From positions 29,498 through 93,497 of the forward strand of contig CAMNPN010000012.1 in NCBI GenBank assembly GCA_946548085.1: DNA of 64,000 bases, given 5' to 3'. This DNA comes from an uncultured Prevotella sp. (lineage in GTDB: Bacteria > Bacteroidota > Bacteroidia > Bacteroidales > Bacteroidaceae). The notes beneath the pieces are model-generated. The model saw only the letters and a list, made by a program, of their open reading frames with translations. It searched no databases and was not told the DNA's origin. Positions 35,112 through 44,516 of this stretch are shown in pieces; position 1 is the first letter of the stretch; the number at the start of each line of letters is the position of its first letter. A program made the position numbers and the translations under genes.

Positions 35112-37376
35112 ATGGCAGAGGAAGAACTTAGACTACAAGAAGAAGCCGACGACAAACTCATCAACGAGGCGTTCGAGAAACTGTTGCGCGACTATACCAA
35201 TTCGCGCCATCGTAAGAAAGTAGACCTCATCACAAAGGCCTTCAATTTTGCGCGCCAAGCCCATAAGGGGGTGCGCCGTCTCTCTGGCGAGCCATATATT
35301 ATGCACCCCATCGCCGTGGCACAGATCGCCTGTTCGGAGATAGGGCTCGGCTCTACGAGTATCTGTTCGGCACTGCTGCACGACGTCGTCGAAGACACGG
35401 ACTACACCGTGGAGGATATCGAGAACATCTTTGGGGCAAAGATTGCCCAGATTGTAGACGGGCTGACAAAGATCAGTGGCGGCATCTTCGGCGAGCAGGC
35501 CTCAGCCCAGGCTGAGAACTTCAAGAAGCTGCTGCTGACGATGAGTGATGATATCCGCGTAATCCTCATCAAGATCTGCGACCGTCTGCACAACATGCGC
35601 ACCCTCGACTCACAGCCTGCCAACAAGCAATACAAGATAGCAGGTGAGACACTCTATATCTATGCTCCTCTGGCCAACCGCTTAGGGCTGAACAAGATCA
35701 AGTCGGAACTGGAGAACCTCAGTTTCAAATTTGAACATCCCGACGAGTTTGCCAACATCGAGGCGAAGCTGGAGTCTACCCACGCCTCACGTCACGAACT
35801 CTTCGACCAGTTTACGGCCCCCATCAAAGAGTCGTTGGAAAAGATGGGTATCCAATACGAGATCAAGGAGCGCGTGAAGAGCCCCTACTCTATTTGGAAC
35901 AAGATGCAGAACAAGCACGTCACCTTCGAGGAGATTTACGATATCCTGGCCGTGCGCATCATCTTCACGCCTAAGGTCAGAGAGGAGGAGATCGACGAGT
36001 GCTTCAAAATCTACGTGGCCATCTCGAAAATCTACAAATCGCATCCCGACCGTCTGCGCGACTGGCTCTCGCAGCCCAAGGCCAACGGCTACCAGGCGCT
36101 ACACGTGACACTAATGTCGAAACAAGGTCGGTGGATAGAGGTACAGATCCGCTCAGACCGTATGGACGAGGTGGCAGAACAAGGCTTTGCCGCCCACTGG
36201 AAATACAAGGACGGCGTAGAAGAGGAGTATACAGAAGACGAGAACGAACTGAACGACTGGCTGCGCACCATCAAGGAAATCCTCGACGACCCGCAGCCCG
36301 ATGCCATGGATTTCCTCGACACCATCAAGCTGAACCTCTTCGCCAGCGAGATTTTTGTCTTTACCCCCAAGGGAGAGATCCGCACACTACCCGCCGACTG
36401 TACCGCCCTCGACTTCGCCTTCTCCATCCATACCTTCCTCGGCAGCCATTGCATTGGCGCGAAGGTAAACCACAAGCTGGTACCCTTGAGCCACAAGTTG
36501 CAGAGCGGCGACCAGGTGGAGATACTCACGTCGAAGTCACAACATGTCAGTCCGGCATGGATCAACTTTGTATCTACTGCCAAGGCCAAGGCAAAGATTC
36601 AGGCCATTCTGCGCCGCGACAACAGAGAGGTGCAGCGCAGGGGCGAGGATATTCTGAACGAATTCCTTGAGAAGAACCACCATGAACCCAGCCTCGCTCT
36701 GGCAGACCGTCTGGCGGAGTTCCACGACTACAGCAAGCGCAATGAGTTCTACCAGGCTCTCGGCGAGAAGATCGTCATCCTTGGCGATAAAGACTTAGAT
36801 GAGCTCAGCGGCAAGAACAAGAGTGGCGAGAGCACAGGTTGGCGCAAGTACGTGCCCTTCGTAGGCAAGAAGAAGAAAGGAGAGGCTCCCAAAGAAGACC
36901 TCTTCATCGTGCCTGAGAAATTTAATCGCAAGAAGCCCATCTATATCAGCGAGGAGAACATCAACCAGTATAAGTTTGCCAGCTGTTGCCATCCCATCCC
37001 CGGTGATGATGCCTTGGGCTATATCAACAACAAGAACCAGATAGAGATCCACAAGCGTAACTGTCCTGTGGCTGCGAAGCTCAAGACCAGCTTCGGCAAC
37101 CGTATCATCGACATCAAGTGGGACATGCACAAGATTCTCTACTTCGATGCCACCCTGCGGTTGGGAGGCATCGACCGCGTGGGGCTGCTAAACGAGATTA
37201 CGCAGATTATCTCCTCTCAGATGAACGTGAACATCCATAAGGTCGTCATCACCTGTGAGGATGGCATCTTCGATGGCAGCATCGAACTGCGTGTCCACGA
37301 CCGCGAGGATATGAAGAGCATCGTGAACAACCTCAAGGCCGTCGCCGACTTGAAAGAAATATCAGAAATCCTATAA
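35112..37376 (+). CDS. RelA/SpoT bifunctional (p)ppGpp synthetase/hydrolase
   Basis: A 754-residue long RSH enzyme. The N-terminal HD hydrolase domain has LLHDVVEDTDYT (His90-Asp91) and MHPIAVAQ. The synthetase domain (about 240-350) contains RVKSPYSIWNKMQ and EIYDILAVRII. A TGS domain (VFTPKGEIRTLPADCTALDFAF), a zinc-finger/helical part (FASCCHPIPGDDALGY) and a C-terminal ACT domain complete the set. Both catalytic halves look intact, so it should make and degrade the alarmone. A pectinesterase gene begins 4 nt after its stop. Confidence 0.95.
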   Translation: MAEEELRLQEEADDKLINEAFEKLLRDYTNSRHRKKVDLITKAFNFARQAHKGVRRLSGEPYIMHPIAVAQIACSEIGLGSTSICSALLHDVVEDTDYTVEDIENIFGAKIAQIVDGLTKISGGIFGEQASAQAENFKKLLLTMSDDIRVILIKICDRLHNMRTLDSQPANKQYKIAGETLYIYAPLANRLGLNKIKSELENLSFKFEHPDEFANIEAKLESTHASRHELFDQFTAPIKESLEKMGIQYEIKERVKSPYSIWNKMQNKHVTFEEIYDILAVRIIFTPKVREEEIDECFKIYVAISKIYKSHPDRLRDWLSQPKANGYQALHVTLMSKQGRWIEVQIRSDRMDEVAEQGFAAHWKYKDGVEEEYTEDENELNDWLRTIKEILDDPQPDAMDFLDTIKLNLFASEIFVFTPKGEIRTLPADCTALDFAFSIHTFLGSHCIGAKVNHKLVPLSHKLQSGDQVEILTSKSQHVSPAWINFVSTAKAKAKIQAILRRDNREVQRRGEDILNEFLEKNHHEPSLALADRLAEFHDYSKRNEFYQALGEKIVILGDKDLDELSGKNKSGESTGWRKYVPFVGKKKKGEAPKEDLFIVPEKFNRKKPIYISEENINQYKFASCCHPIPGDDALGYINNKNQIEIHKRNCPVAAKLKTSFGNRIIDIKWDMHKILYFDATLRLGGIDRVGLLNEITQIISSQMNVNIHKVVITCEDGIFDGSIELRVHDREDMKSIVNNLKAVADLKEISEIL

Positions 37377-37380
37377 CAAT

Positions 37381-38382
37381 ATGAATCCCCTCAAATCCCT
37401 ACTCCTCCTACTTACCCTAATCACCCTTCCCTCCCTCACCCATGCAGCAGGGAAGTATGACAACCCTGACACCATCGTCGTGGCCCGAGACGGCACGGGC
37501 GAGTTCCGCACCATAGACGAGGCCATCGAGGTATGCCGTGCCTTCATGGACTATCACAAAGTGATATATATAAAAAAAGGTACGTATAAAGAGAAGCTCA
37601 TCATCCCCTCGTGGCTACAAAACATCGAGCTCTGTGGCGAAGATGCCGAGCAGACCATCATCACCTACGACGACCATGCGAACGTGAAAGTGCTCTTAGG
37701 TACAGCAGAGCCGCGACTACAGCCCATGGGCACCTTCCGCACCTATACGCTCAAAGTAGAAGGCAACGACATCACCCTGAAAAACCTGACCATCGAAAAC
37801 AATTCCGCCAGACTTGGTCAGGCCGTGTCGCTGCATACCGAAGGCGATCGTATAAAGGTTGTGAACTGCCGCATCATCGGCCATCAGGATACAATCTACA
37901 CAGGCGTGGCCGGCACACGGCTATGGTTTAAAGGCTGTTATATCTGTGGCACCACCGACTTTATCTTCGGTCCCAGCACAGCATGGTTTGAGGACTGCAC
38001 CATCGAGAGTCTTGTCAACAGCTATGTCACGGCAGCCTCCACACCGAAGGACCAGCCGTATGGCTACATTTTCAACAACTGTCGTCTGACAGCCGCTGAG
38101 GGTGTAGACCAAGTCTATCTGGGACGTCCTTGGCGCGACTATGGCTACACCCTCTTCATGAACTGCGAGCTGGGGCGCCATATCCGGCCTGAAGGGTGGC
38201 ACCACTGGGAGAAGCAGCGCGAACAGACTGCCCGCTACATGGAATACAATAATCATGGCGAGGGAGCGTCGACGAAATCTCGCGTAGCCTGGAGCCGCCT
38301 GTTGACGAAAAAAGAGGCAGAGCTGATTACGCCTGCCTCTGTATTCAACTACCGTAATGAGTGGAAAGACTACTGCAAATAG
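37381..38382 (+). CDS. Secreted pectin methylesterase (CE8)
   Basis: A 333-residue protein with a signal peptide (1-22). The CE8 catalytic residues are visible: Asp170 in GHQDTIYTG and nucleophile Asp193 in TTDFIFG, plus GRPWRDYG near 245. It de-esterifies homogalacturonan, releasing methanol. It stands alone, with no pectate lyase or SusCD genes nearby, and follows relA/spoT by 4 nt, so it may be cotranscribed with stringent-response functions. Its last 13 bp overlap the MerR gene tail to tail. Confidence 0.92.
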   Translation: MNPLKSLLLLLTLITLPSLTHAAGKYDNPDTIVVARDGTGEFRTIDEAIEVCRAFMDYHKVIYIKKGTYKEKLIIPSWLQNIELCGEDAEQTIITYDDHANVKVLLGTAEPRLQPMGTFRTYTLKVEGNDITLKNLTIENNSARLGQAVSLHTEGDRIKVVNCRIIGHQDTIYTGVAGTRLWFKGCYICGTTDFIFGPSTAWFEDCTIESLVNSYVTAASTPKDQPYGYIFNNCRLTAAEGVDQVYLGRPWRDYGYTLFMNCELGRHIRPEGWHHWEKQREQTARYMEYNNHGEGASTKSRVAWSRLLTKKEAELITPASVFNYRNEWKDYCK

Positions 38383-38720
38383 TCAAGTTGTTTTTTCATT
38401 GCCTGTAGTTCAGTACGGATGTTTATCAGCGAACTGATGACATCAGCCTTTTTGTCGACGCCCTTACGGTTGGCATTAATCAGTTTCTTGGCAGCAGATA
38501 TCTTAAATCCGCGCACCTTCACCATGTTATAGATAAGACGCACGTGCTCGATATCCTTCTCCGTATATTGCCGCGCCTTCGACAGGCCCGTAGTCTTCGG
38601 CTTCAAGAACGAGAATTCCTGCTCCCAGTAGCGGAGCGTACTTTCATTCACGCCAAACATCTTCGCTACCTCACTGATGGAGTAGTACAACTTGAGATTT
38701 TTGTTAAGATTCAGTGCCAT
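38370..38720 (-). CDS. MerR-family transcription regulator
   Basis: A 116-residue regulator with an N-terminal winged helix-turn-helix (YYSISEVAKMFGVNESTLRYWEQEF, read as SEVAKMFGVNESTLRYWEQ) and a short coiled coil. The effector region has no Cys or His cluster, so it is not an obvious metal sensor despite the neighbouring His-rich locus. Start 38720 is chosen because the longer frame begins at TTG inside the promoter box. It overlaps the pectinesterase end by 13 bp. A weak hairpin GACTA/TAGTC with a T-run (about 38366-38397) may terminate the pectinesterase transcript. Confidence 0.88.
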   Translation of the reverse strand: MALNLNKNLKLYYSISEVAKMFGVNESTLRYWEQEFSFLKPKTTGLSKARQYTEKDIEHVRLIYNMVKVRGFKISAAKKLINANRKGVDKKADVISSLINIRTELQAMKKQLDYLQ

Positions 38721-38738
38721 AATCACAATATTTTGCTG

Positions 38739-38746
38739 CAAAGATA
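38739..38746 (-). promoter_or_regulatory. -7 box of the merR promoter
   Basis: The minus strand reads TATCTTTG, 18 nt before the MerR ATG. The divergent box for the His-rich gene lies only 22 bp away at 38769, so the two promoters must overlap. Confidence 0.6.
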
Positions 38747-38768
38747 CGAATTATTTTGGAATAATGCG

Positions 38769-38776
38769 TAACTTTG
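38769..38776 (+). promoter_or_regulatory. -7 box of the His-rich protein / TonB receptor promoter
   Basis: TAACTTTG lies 10 nt before the ATG at 38787, giving a very short leader. Its -33 region falls on the divergent merR box. Confidence 0.6.
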
Positions 38777-38786
38777 CACCTGAAAA

Positions 38787-39137
38787 ATGAAGAGACAGAG
38801 AAAAAGGATAACATCAGCGTGGGTATTATTGTCGATATTCGTGTCGATAATAATGCTCTCAGCCTTGCACCATCATCAGCCAGTTGCTGCCCCCGCAGCC
38901 ATTTGCGATGATTGTGCCCATCATATCCATCACTCTGGCCACATCACTACAGCCGCCACACACCTTAGCACTTGTGTGCTATGTCAGTTTCTGTCTCTTC
39001 CCTACACGCCTGCCACCCTCTTGTTGTGGACAGCATCTTTATGCGCAACAGTCACTGCCGTATCTCGCAGCATCACTTTTACACTGTTAGAGACAGGGCA
39101 GTGCAAATCATCCCGCGCTCCCCCGTTCGTTCCGTAG
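38787..39137 (+). CDS. Small His/Cys-rich membrane-associated protein
   Basis: A 116-residue protein with one N-terminal hydrophobic segment (about 11-27) followed by a metal-ligand-rich stretch: HHH at 28-30, Cys40-x2-Cys43, HHIHHSGH (45-52), and Cys63-x2-Cys66. A second hydrophobic run (76-92) follows. I cannot name the family with certainty. The pattern, and its position 51 nt upstream of a His-rich TonB receptor, suggest periplasmic metal binding (zinc or copper). The receptor seems to share its promoter. Confidence 0.7.
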   Translation: MKRQRKRITSAWVLLSIFVSIIMLSALHHHQPVAAPAAICDDCAHHIHHSGHITTAATHLSTCVLCQFLSLPYTPATLLLWTASLCATVTAVSRSITFTLLETGQCKSSRAPPFVP

Positions 39138-39188
39138 TCTTTGCAAGGAGGAAACCAACGACACATTATTATTTATTAGACAAACAGA

Positions 39189-41405
39189 ATGAATAAGATA
39201 TTTATCATCCTGTCATTGTTGTGCGTAGGCATGACCATGACAGCACAGGAGCAGCGTGGTCACCAGCATCATGATCATGCGTCAGACTCTACGGACGTGT
39301 TCTATAAACACCTGAAGTTGAACGAACTGACAGTAACAGGCGTCACTGGCGCCACCAAACTCAAGCATTCCACAGCCCCCATCTCCATTGTCACAGGCAA
39401 GGAACTGCGGCAGACATCTTCTACGAATATCATCGATGCCATAGCCAAACAGCCTGGCGTCGCGCAGATTACCACGGGCAGCGGCATCTCCAAGCCCATC
39501 ATCCGCGGCCTCGGATACAACCGCATCATCGTCATGAACGAAGGCGTTAGGCAGGAAGGTCAGCAATGGGGCGATGAGCACGGTATCGAGATCGACGGTG
39601 CCGGTATCAATTCCGTGGAGATACTCAAAGGGCCTGCCTCGCTGATGTACGGCAGCGATGCCATGGCGGGTGTGCTGATTCTGCACGCGGCTCCCACCCT
39701 GCCAGAAGGTGAGATGAAGGCGAACCTCTCTACAGAGTATCAGACCAACAACGGACTCTTCGACTACTCGCTCAACTTTGCGGGAAACCAACGAGGATTT
39801 GTATGGGACGGACGCTTCTCGCAGAAGATGGCCCACGCCTACAAGAACAAGTACGACGGCTACGTGCCTGGCTCACAGTTCCGCGAAGTGGCAGGACGAC
39901 TGATGCTCGGACTGAACAGGCAATGGGGCCACACGCACCTTACCTTGTCGGCCTACCATCAGACGCCAGGCATCATCGAGGGAGAGCGAGACGAGCATAC
40001 AGGGCAACTGGTACACGAGGATGACTGGAGCGGTCACAGTTACGGCAAATGGCTCCCCTACCAGCAGATAAAGCACTACAAGTTAGTATGGGACAACTCG
40101 CTGAACCTGTCGCGGGGCTGGTTGAAGATCATCATAGGCTATCAGCAGAATCGTCGCCAAGAGTTTGAAGAACACCATCACCATGCACATGAGCACGAAG
40201 CAGAGGAGCACGACCATGAGACAGAGGAGCCCGCCCTCTACTTTAAACTCCACACCGTGACTTACGACGCCCGCTATCTGACCCACGAGTTCAATGGCTG
40301 GAAACTGTCGACAGGCATCCAGGGCATGTGGCAGCAGTCGCAGAACCTTGGCGAGGAGTATCTCATCCCTGCCTACCGTCTGTTCGACGCAGGCCTCTAC
40401 CTCACCGCCAGCAAGCAGTTAAGCCAATGGACGCTGAACGGCGGCGTGCGCTTCGACCATCGTCACCTGCACGGAGACGCACTCATGGAGAATGGCAAAG
40501 AGCGGTTTAGCGACTTCAGCCGTAACTTCAGCAGCGTGACAGGCAGCATCGGCGCCGTATGGAATATGTGCGAGCATCTGAACCTGCGCCTGAACGTGGC
40601 ACGCGGATTCCGTGCTCCCAACATGAGTGAACTGGGTTCCAACGGTGCGCACCACGGAGCCCTGCGCTACGAGGTGGGCAACAAGCAGTTGAAGCCCGAG
40701 TACAGTCTGCAGGCAGACCTCGGCCTCGACTTCACGTCGCCATACGTATCAGCGCAGTTAGCTCTTTTCGCCAGCCGTATCGACAATTACATCTTCTTGA
40801 GGAACGAAGGCAGGGAAATCGACGGAACAGCGGTATACAGTTACACCCAGGGCGATGCCCGCCTGCTGGGCTTCGAGGCTGGTGCCGACTTCCATCCCAT
40901 CCACTCGCTACACCTGGCCAACACCTTCTCGTATGTCGATGCCCGCCAACTGCACCAGCCAGAGGAGGCGAAATACCTGCCTTACACCCCTGCTCCACGC
41001 TGGACGTCGGAGTTGAAATGGGAACTGCTGCACCATAGCCATCCTACCATAGGCCACCATTCGCACCATACCCACCACGCTGCAGGCTTCTCTGTAGACA
41101 ATCTCTACCTCGCGGCAGGGCTGGAGTGCTACCTGAAGCAGAGCCATGTGTATGCTGTCGACGGCACGGAGACAGCCACGCCCAGTTACACGCTGCTGAA
41201 TGTCTCGGCAGGTACCGACCTCACGCTTAACGGCAAGAAGGTTTCCGAACTCTACATTACAGCCAACAACCTACTGAATCGCGCCTATCAGAACCACCTG
41301 AGCCGCCTGAAATACGGCGATATGAACGAGGCGACAGGGCGCCGGGGTGTCTACAACATGGGGCGCAACGTGGTATTCAAGGTCGTCGTTCCCATAGCGT
41401 TATAA
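39189..41405 (+). CDS. TonB-dependent receptor with His-rich loops (probable metal uptake)
   Basis: A 738-residue outer-membrane receptor. The signal peptide ends near 19. The mature N-terminus is His-rich (GHQHHDH), then comes a plug (KELRQTSSTNIIDAIAKQPG, KPIIRGLGYNRIIVMNEGV) and a barrel. A loop at 327-347 holds about nine His and many Glu, and a second His cluster lies near 615-635 (HHSHPTIGHHSHHTHH). His-rich loops of this kind occur in ZnuD, the zinc receptor of Neisseria. No carboxypeptidase-like domain. The specific metal is inferred. Confidence 0.9.
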   Translation: MNKIFIILSLLCVGMTMTAQEQRGHQHHDHASDSTDVFYKHLKLNELTVTGVTGATKLKHSTAPISIVTGKELRQTSSTNIIDAIAKQPGVAQITTGSGISKPIIRGLGYNRIIVMNEGVRQEGQQWGDEHGIEIDGAGINSVEILKGPASLMYGSDAMAGVLILHAAPTLPEGEMKANLSTEYQTNNGLFDYSLNFAGNQRGFVWDGRFSQKMAHAYKNKYDGYVPGSQFREVAGRLMLGLNRQWGHTHLTLSAYHQTPGIIEGERDEHTGQLVHEDDWSGHSYGKWLPYQQIKHYKLVWDNSLNLSRGWLKIIIGYQQNRRQEFEEHHHHAHEHEAEEHDHETEEPALYFKLHTVTYDARYLTHEFNGWKLSTGIQGMWQQSQNLGEEYLIPAYRLFDAGLYLTASKQLSQWTLNGGVRFDHRHLHGDALMENGKERFSDFSRNFSSVTGSIGAVWNMCEHLNLRLNVARGFRAPNMSELGSNGAHHGALRYEVGNKQLKPEYSLQADLGLDFTSPYVSAQLALFASRIDNYIFLRNEGREIDGTAVYSYTQGDARLLGFEAGADFHPIHSLHLANTFSYVDARQLHQPEEAKYLPYTPAPRWTSELKWELLHHSHPTIGHHSHHTHHAAGFSVDNLYLAAGLECYLKQSHVYAVDGTETATPSYTLLNVSAGTDLTLNGKKVSELYITANNLLNRAYQNHLSRLKYGDMNEATGRRGVYNMGRNVVFKVVVPIAL

Positions 41406-41407
41406 TG

Positions 41408-41437
41408 ATAATCCCCTCGCGATTGCGAGGGGATTAT
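41408..41437. terminator. Bidirectional terminator between the TonB receptor and alaS
   Basis: Arms ATAATCCCCTCGC (41408-41420) and GCGAGGGGATTAT (41425-41437) with loop GATT, AT-rich on both sides. It serves both convergent genes within a 35-nt spacer. Confidence 0.88.
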
Positions 41438-41440
41438 TAT

Positions 41441-44098
41441 TTAGAGGTTTGCCAGTTCCACGACTTTGTCGATGGCAGCAGAGAGACCATCGGCGTTCTT
41501 ACCACCAGCAGAAGCATAGTGCGGCTGTCCGCCACCGCCTCCCTGCATCAGTTTGGCTGCCTCGCGAACCAGTTGTCCGGCATTCAGACCATGGTCCTTC
41601 ACCATATCGTCGCTGAGCATCACGTTCAGCATCGGCTTATTGTCGAAGACGGTACCGACGACGCAAACCAGGTTCTCGCCAATCAGTTCACGCACCTTGA
41701 ACACGAGGTCCTTGGCAGCATTGGGCATTATCGGGAACTGTCCTGTGACCACCTTCACGCCATTCACCAGACGGGCCTTGCCGACCAAATCCTGGGCGAG
41801 AGCCTGAACGCGCTGAGCCTGATACGACTCGATTTCCTTCTTCATGGAGTCGTGCTCGTCGATGTACTTCTGAATCACGCCCTGGAGGTCCTTGGCATTA
41901 TTGAAGAAGTTGCTCACGACCTTCAGCATATCTTCCGTCTTATAGAGCAGTTCCTCGCACTCACGGCCTGTCTTGGCCTCGATACGACGGATACCAGCGG
42001 CCACACTGCTCTCTGCGATGATCTTGAAGAAACCGATCTTACCCGTGGCCTTGGCATGGATACCGCCACAGAACTCACACGAGGGGCCGAAGCGAACCAC
42101 ACGCACCTTGTCGCCATACTTCTCACCGAAGAGGGCGATGGCACCAAGCTTCTTGGCCTCATCGAAAGGCACCTCACGATGTTCGTCGAGGGGGATATCC
42201 TGACGGATCATGTCATTCACCATGCGCTCCACCTGGCGCAGTTCCTCGTCCGTCACCTTCTGGAAATGAGAGAAGTCGAAGCGCAGGGTGTCTGGCGATA
42301 CGAACGAGCCCTTCTGCTCCACATGGTCGCCCAACACCTGCTTCAGCGCATAGTCGAGCAGGTGGGTAGCGGTATGGTTGGCGGCAGAAGCGTCGCGTTT
42401 GTCGGTATCCACACAGGCCATGAACTGGGCCGAGGGATCCTTCGGCAGTTGCTTCACGATATGCACCGTCTGGTTGTTCTCACGCTTGCAGTCGATGATC
42501 TCGACGGTCTCGGCCTCATTGCAGATGACGCCAGCGTCGCCTACCTGACCACCCATCTCGCCATAGAACGGCGTATAGTCGAGCACGAGTTCATAGTACT
42601 CGTTCTTCTTCTGCGTCACCTTGCGGTAGCGGAGGATATGGCACTCATACTCCGTATAGTCGTAGCCCACGAACTGCTGTTCGCCCTGGGCCAGTTCCGT
42701 CCAGTCTGAGTTCTCCACCTGAGCGGCATTGCGGGCACGCTCCTTCTGCTTCTGCATCTCGACGTTGAACTGTTCTTCGTTCACCGTGAGGCCATTCTCG
42801 CGGCAGATGAGCTCCGTCAGGTCGAGGGGGAAGCCGTAGGTGTCGAACAGGCGGAAGGCCTGCACACCGTCGAGTTCCGTCTTGCCATCAGCCTTCAACT
42901 GCTCCATGGCCTTGTCGAGCAGTGAGATACCCTTGTCGAGGGTGCGCAGGAAGGCTTCTTCCTCCTCCTTCATCACCTTCGAGATCAACTGCTGCTGGGC
43001 CTTCAACTCCGGGAAGGCATCGCCCATCTCGGCAACGAGTGTGGGCACGAGTTTATAGAGGAAGCCCTCCTTCTGTCCGAGGAACGTATAGGCATAGCGG
43101 ACAGCTCTTCTCAAGATGCGGCGGATGACGTAGCCTGCCTTCGCATTTGAAGGCAGCTGGCCGTCGGCGATGGAGAAGGATACGGCGCGCAGATGGTCGG
43201 CACAGACACGCATGGCGACGTTGATGTCGTCCTGTTGCTTGCTGACCTCACCTTCCTCGAAAGTGGTGTACTTCAGGCCAGTGATCTGCTCCTGAGTCTT
43301 GATAATCGGCTGGAAGATATCCGTATCGTAATTCGAGTGCTTGCCCTGCAGCATGCGGACGAGGCGCTCGAAGCCCATGCCCGTGTCGATCACGTTCATG
43401 CTCAACTTCTCCAGCGAGCCGTCGGCCTTGCGGTTGAACTGCATGAACACGAGGTTCCATATCTCGATCACCTGGGGATCGTCGTGGTTCACCAGGTCGC
43501 GGCCGCTGACACCCGAGGCCTTGCGCTGCTCGGGGGTACGGCTGTCGACGTGGATCTCGGAACAGGGACCGCAGGGGCCCGTGTCGCCCATCTCCCAGAA
43601 GTTGTCGTGCTTGTTGCCGTTGATGATATGGTCCTCAGGCACGTGCTTGGCCCAGTAGCGGGCGGCCTCGTCGTCGCGGGGGATATTCTCTTCGGGCGAA
43701 CCCTCGAAGACCGTCACGTAGAGGTCCTCAGGATTCAGCTTGAGCACATCCACGAGATACTCCCATGCCATGTCGATGGCACCCTCCTTGAAGTAGTCGC
43801 CGAACGACCAGTTGCCGAGCATCTCGAACATGGTATGGTGGTACGTGTCGTGTCCCACCTCCTCCAGGTCGTTGTGCTTGCCTGAGACGCGGAGGCATTT
43901 CTGCGTGTCTGCCCTCCGTCGGGGCTCCGGGTCGCGGGTGCCGAGGATAATATCTTTCCACTGGTTCATGCCTGCGTTGGTGAACATCAGCGTGGGGTCG
44001 TCCTTGATGACCATAGGCGCTGAGGGCACGATGGCGTGCTGCTTCGACTCAAAGAACTTCTTGAATGAGTCGCGGATCTCGTTTGCTGTCATTTGCAT
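41441..44098 (-). CDS. alaS: Alanyl-tRNA synthetase
   Basis: An 885-residue class II synthetase. The catalytic core starts at [19 protein letters not shown] with [16 protein letters not shown]. The editing domain has the metal-binding HTATHLL motif and the later [13 protein letters not shown]. The C-terminal C-Ala region ends with [15 protein letters not shown]. Length is typical (about 875). Starts at 44098 (MQM) and 44092 (MTANEI) are both possible; the second matches the family start better. Promoter at 44129. Confidence 0.97.
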   Translation of the reverse strand: MQMTANEIRDSFKKFFESKQHAIVPSAPMVIKDDPTLMFTNAGMNQWKDIILGTRDPEPRRRADTQKCLRVSGKHNDLEEVGHDTYHHTMFEMLGNWSFGDYFKEGAIDMAWEYLVDVLKLNPEDLYVTVFEGSPEENIPRDDEAARYWAKHVPEDHIINGNKHDNFWEMGDTGPCGPCSEIHVDSRTPEQRKASGVSGRDLVNHDDPQVIEIWNLVFMQFNRKADGSLEKLSMNVIDTGMGFERLVRMLQGKHSNYDTDIFQPIIKTQEQITGLKYTTFEEGEVSKQQDDINVAMRVCADHLRAVSFSIADGQLPSNAKAGYVIRRILRRAVRYAYTFLGQKEGFLYKLVPTLVAEMGDAFPELKAQQQLISKVMKEEEEAFLRTLDKGISLLDKAMEQLKADGKTELDGVQAFRLFDTYGFPLDLTELICRENGLTVNEEQFNVEMQKQKERARNAAQVENSDWTELAQGEQQFVGYDYTEYECHILRYRKVTQKKNEYYELVLDYTPFYGEMGGQVGDAGVICNEAETVEIIDCKRENNQTVHIVKQLPKDPSAQFMACVDTDKRDASAANHTATHLLDYALKQVLGDHVEQKGSFVSPDTLRFDFSHFQKVTDEELRQVERMVNDMIRQDIPLDEHREVPFDEAKKLGAIALFGEKYGDKVRVVRFGPSCEFCGGIHAKATGKIGFFKIIAESSVAAGIRRIEAKTGRECEELLYKTEDMLKVVSNFFNNAKDLQGVIQKYIDEHDSMKKEIESYQAQRVQALAQDLVGKARLVNGVKVVTGQFPIMPNAAKDLVFKVRELIGENLVCVVGTVFDNKPMLNVMLSDDMVKDHGLNAGQLVREAAKLMQGGGGGQPHYASAGGKNADGLSAAIDKVVELANL

Positions 44099-44128
44099 GT
44101 GATTATTCTGTTTTTACTATTTGGCGTG

Positions 44129-44136
44129 CAAAGGTA
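44129..44136 (-). promoter_or_regulatory. -7 box of the alaS promoter
   Basis: The minus strand reads TACCTTTG, 30 nt before the ATG at 44098. Confidence 0.65.
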
Positions 44137-44259
44137 AGTCTTTTTCCTGAGATAACCAAAGGTTATCCGCATTTTTTAAGTCGAAGCCGCCACTCCACCT
44201 CAAGTCCGCAACAGCAAATTTTTATTACATCCAGGATCACTCTGGGGTATAATTCCAAG

Positions 44260-44347
44260 TTTAGTTAAACTAAAGTGGGAGTTTAGTTAGTCTAAACCTC
44301 CACTTTACCTAGCCTAAAGTCCCACTTTACATAGCCCAAACCCAAAG
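44260..44347. repeat. 22-bp-period tandem array, 4 units (array 2)
   Basis: Unit cores start at 44260, 44282, 44304 and 44326, exactly 22 bp apart: TTTAGTTAAACTAAA, TTTAGTTAGTCTAAA, TTTACCTAGCCTAAA, TTTACATAGCCCAAA. The first three have 5-7-bp dyad arms. The 7-bp spacers are GTGGGAG, then CCTCCAC and GTCCCAC, roughly the reverse complement of the first, so the array is partly palindromic overall. It lies in the 418-bp divergent spacer between alaS and the topoisomerase gene. No ORF is present in that spacer. Confidence 0.85.
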
Positions 44348-44481
44348 CCGTCGTAACCTTTTGACTATCAGACAAATACAAAATCTACCAAAAAGTACGA
44401 AATATTCTTACATATCCCCTTCTCAAAAATCTCTGCTCTGCAAAAAAAACTTAATTCATCGTTATTCTCGCCGAAAATGAT

Positions 44482-44489
44482 TACCTTTG
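44482..44489 (+). promoter_or_regulatory. -7 box of the topoisomerase IV A promoter
   Basis: TACCTTTG lies 27 nt before the ATG at 44517. No good -33 TTTG is present. Array 2 ends 134 bp upstream. Confidence 0.6.
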
Positions 44490-44516
44490 CAGCATAAAAG
44501 CTAAAGACCAATAAGA

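Noticed and set aside
38370..38720. MerR protein as metal sensor of the His-rich locus
   Set aside because: No cysteine or histidine cluster is present in the effector region, so adjacency alone is not enough.
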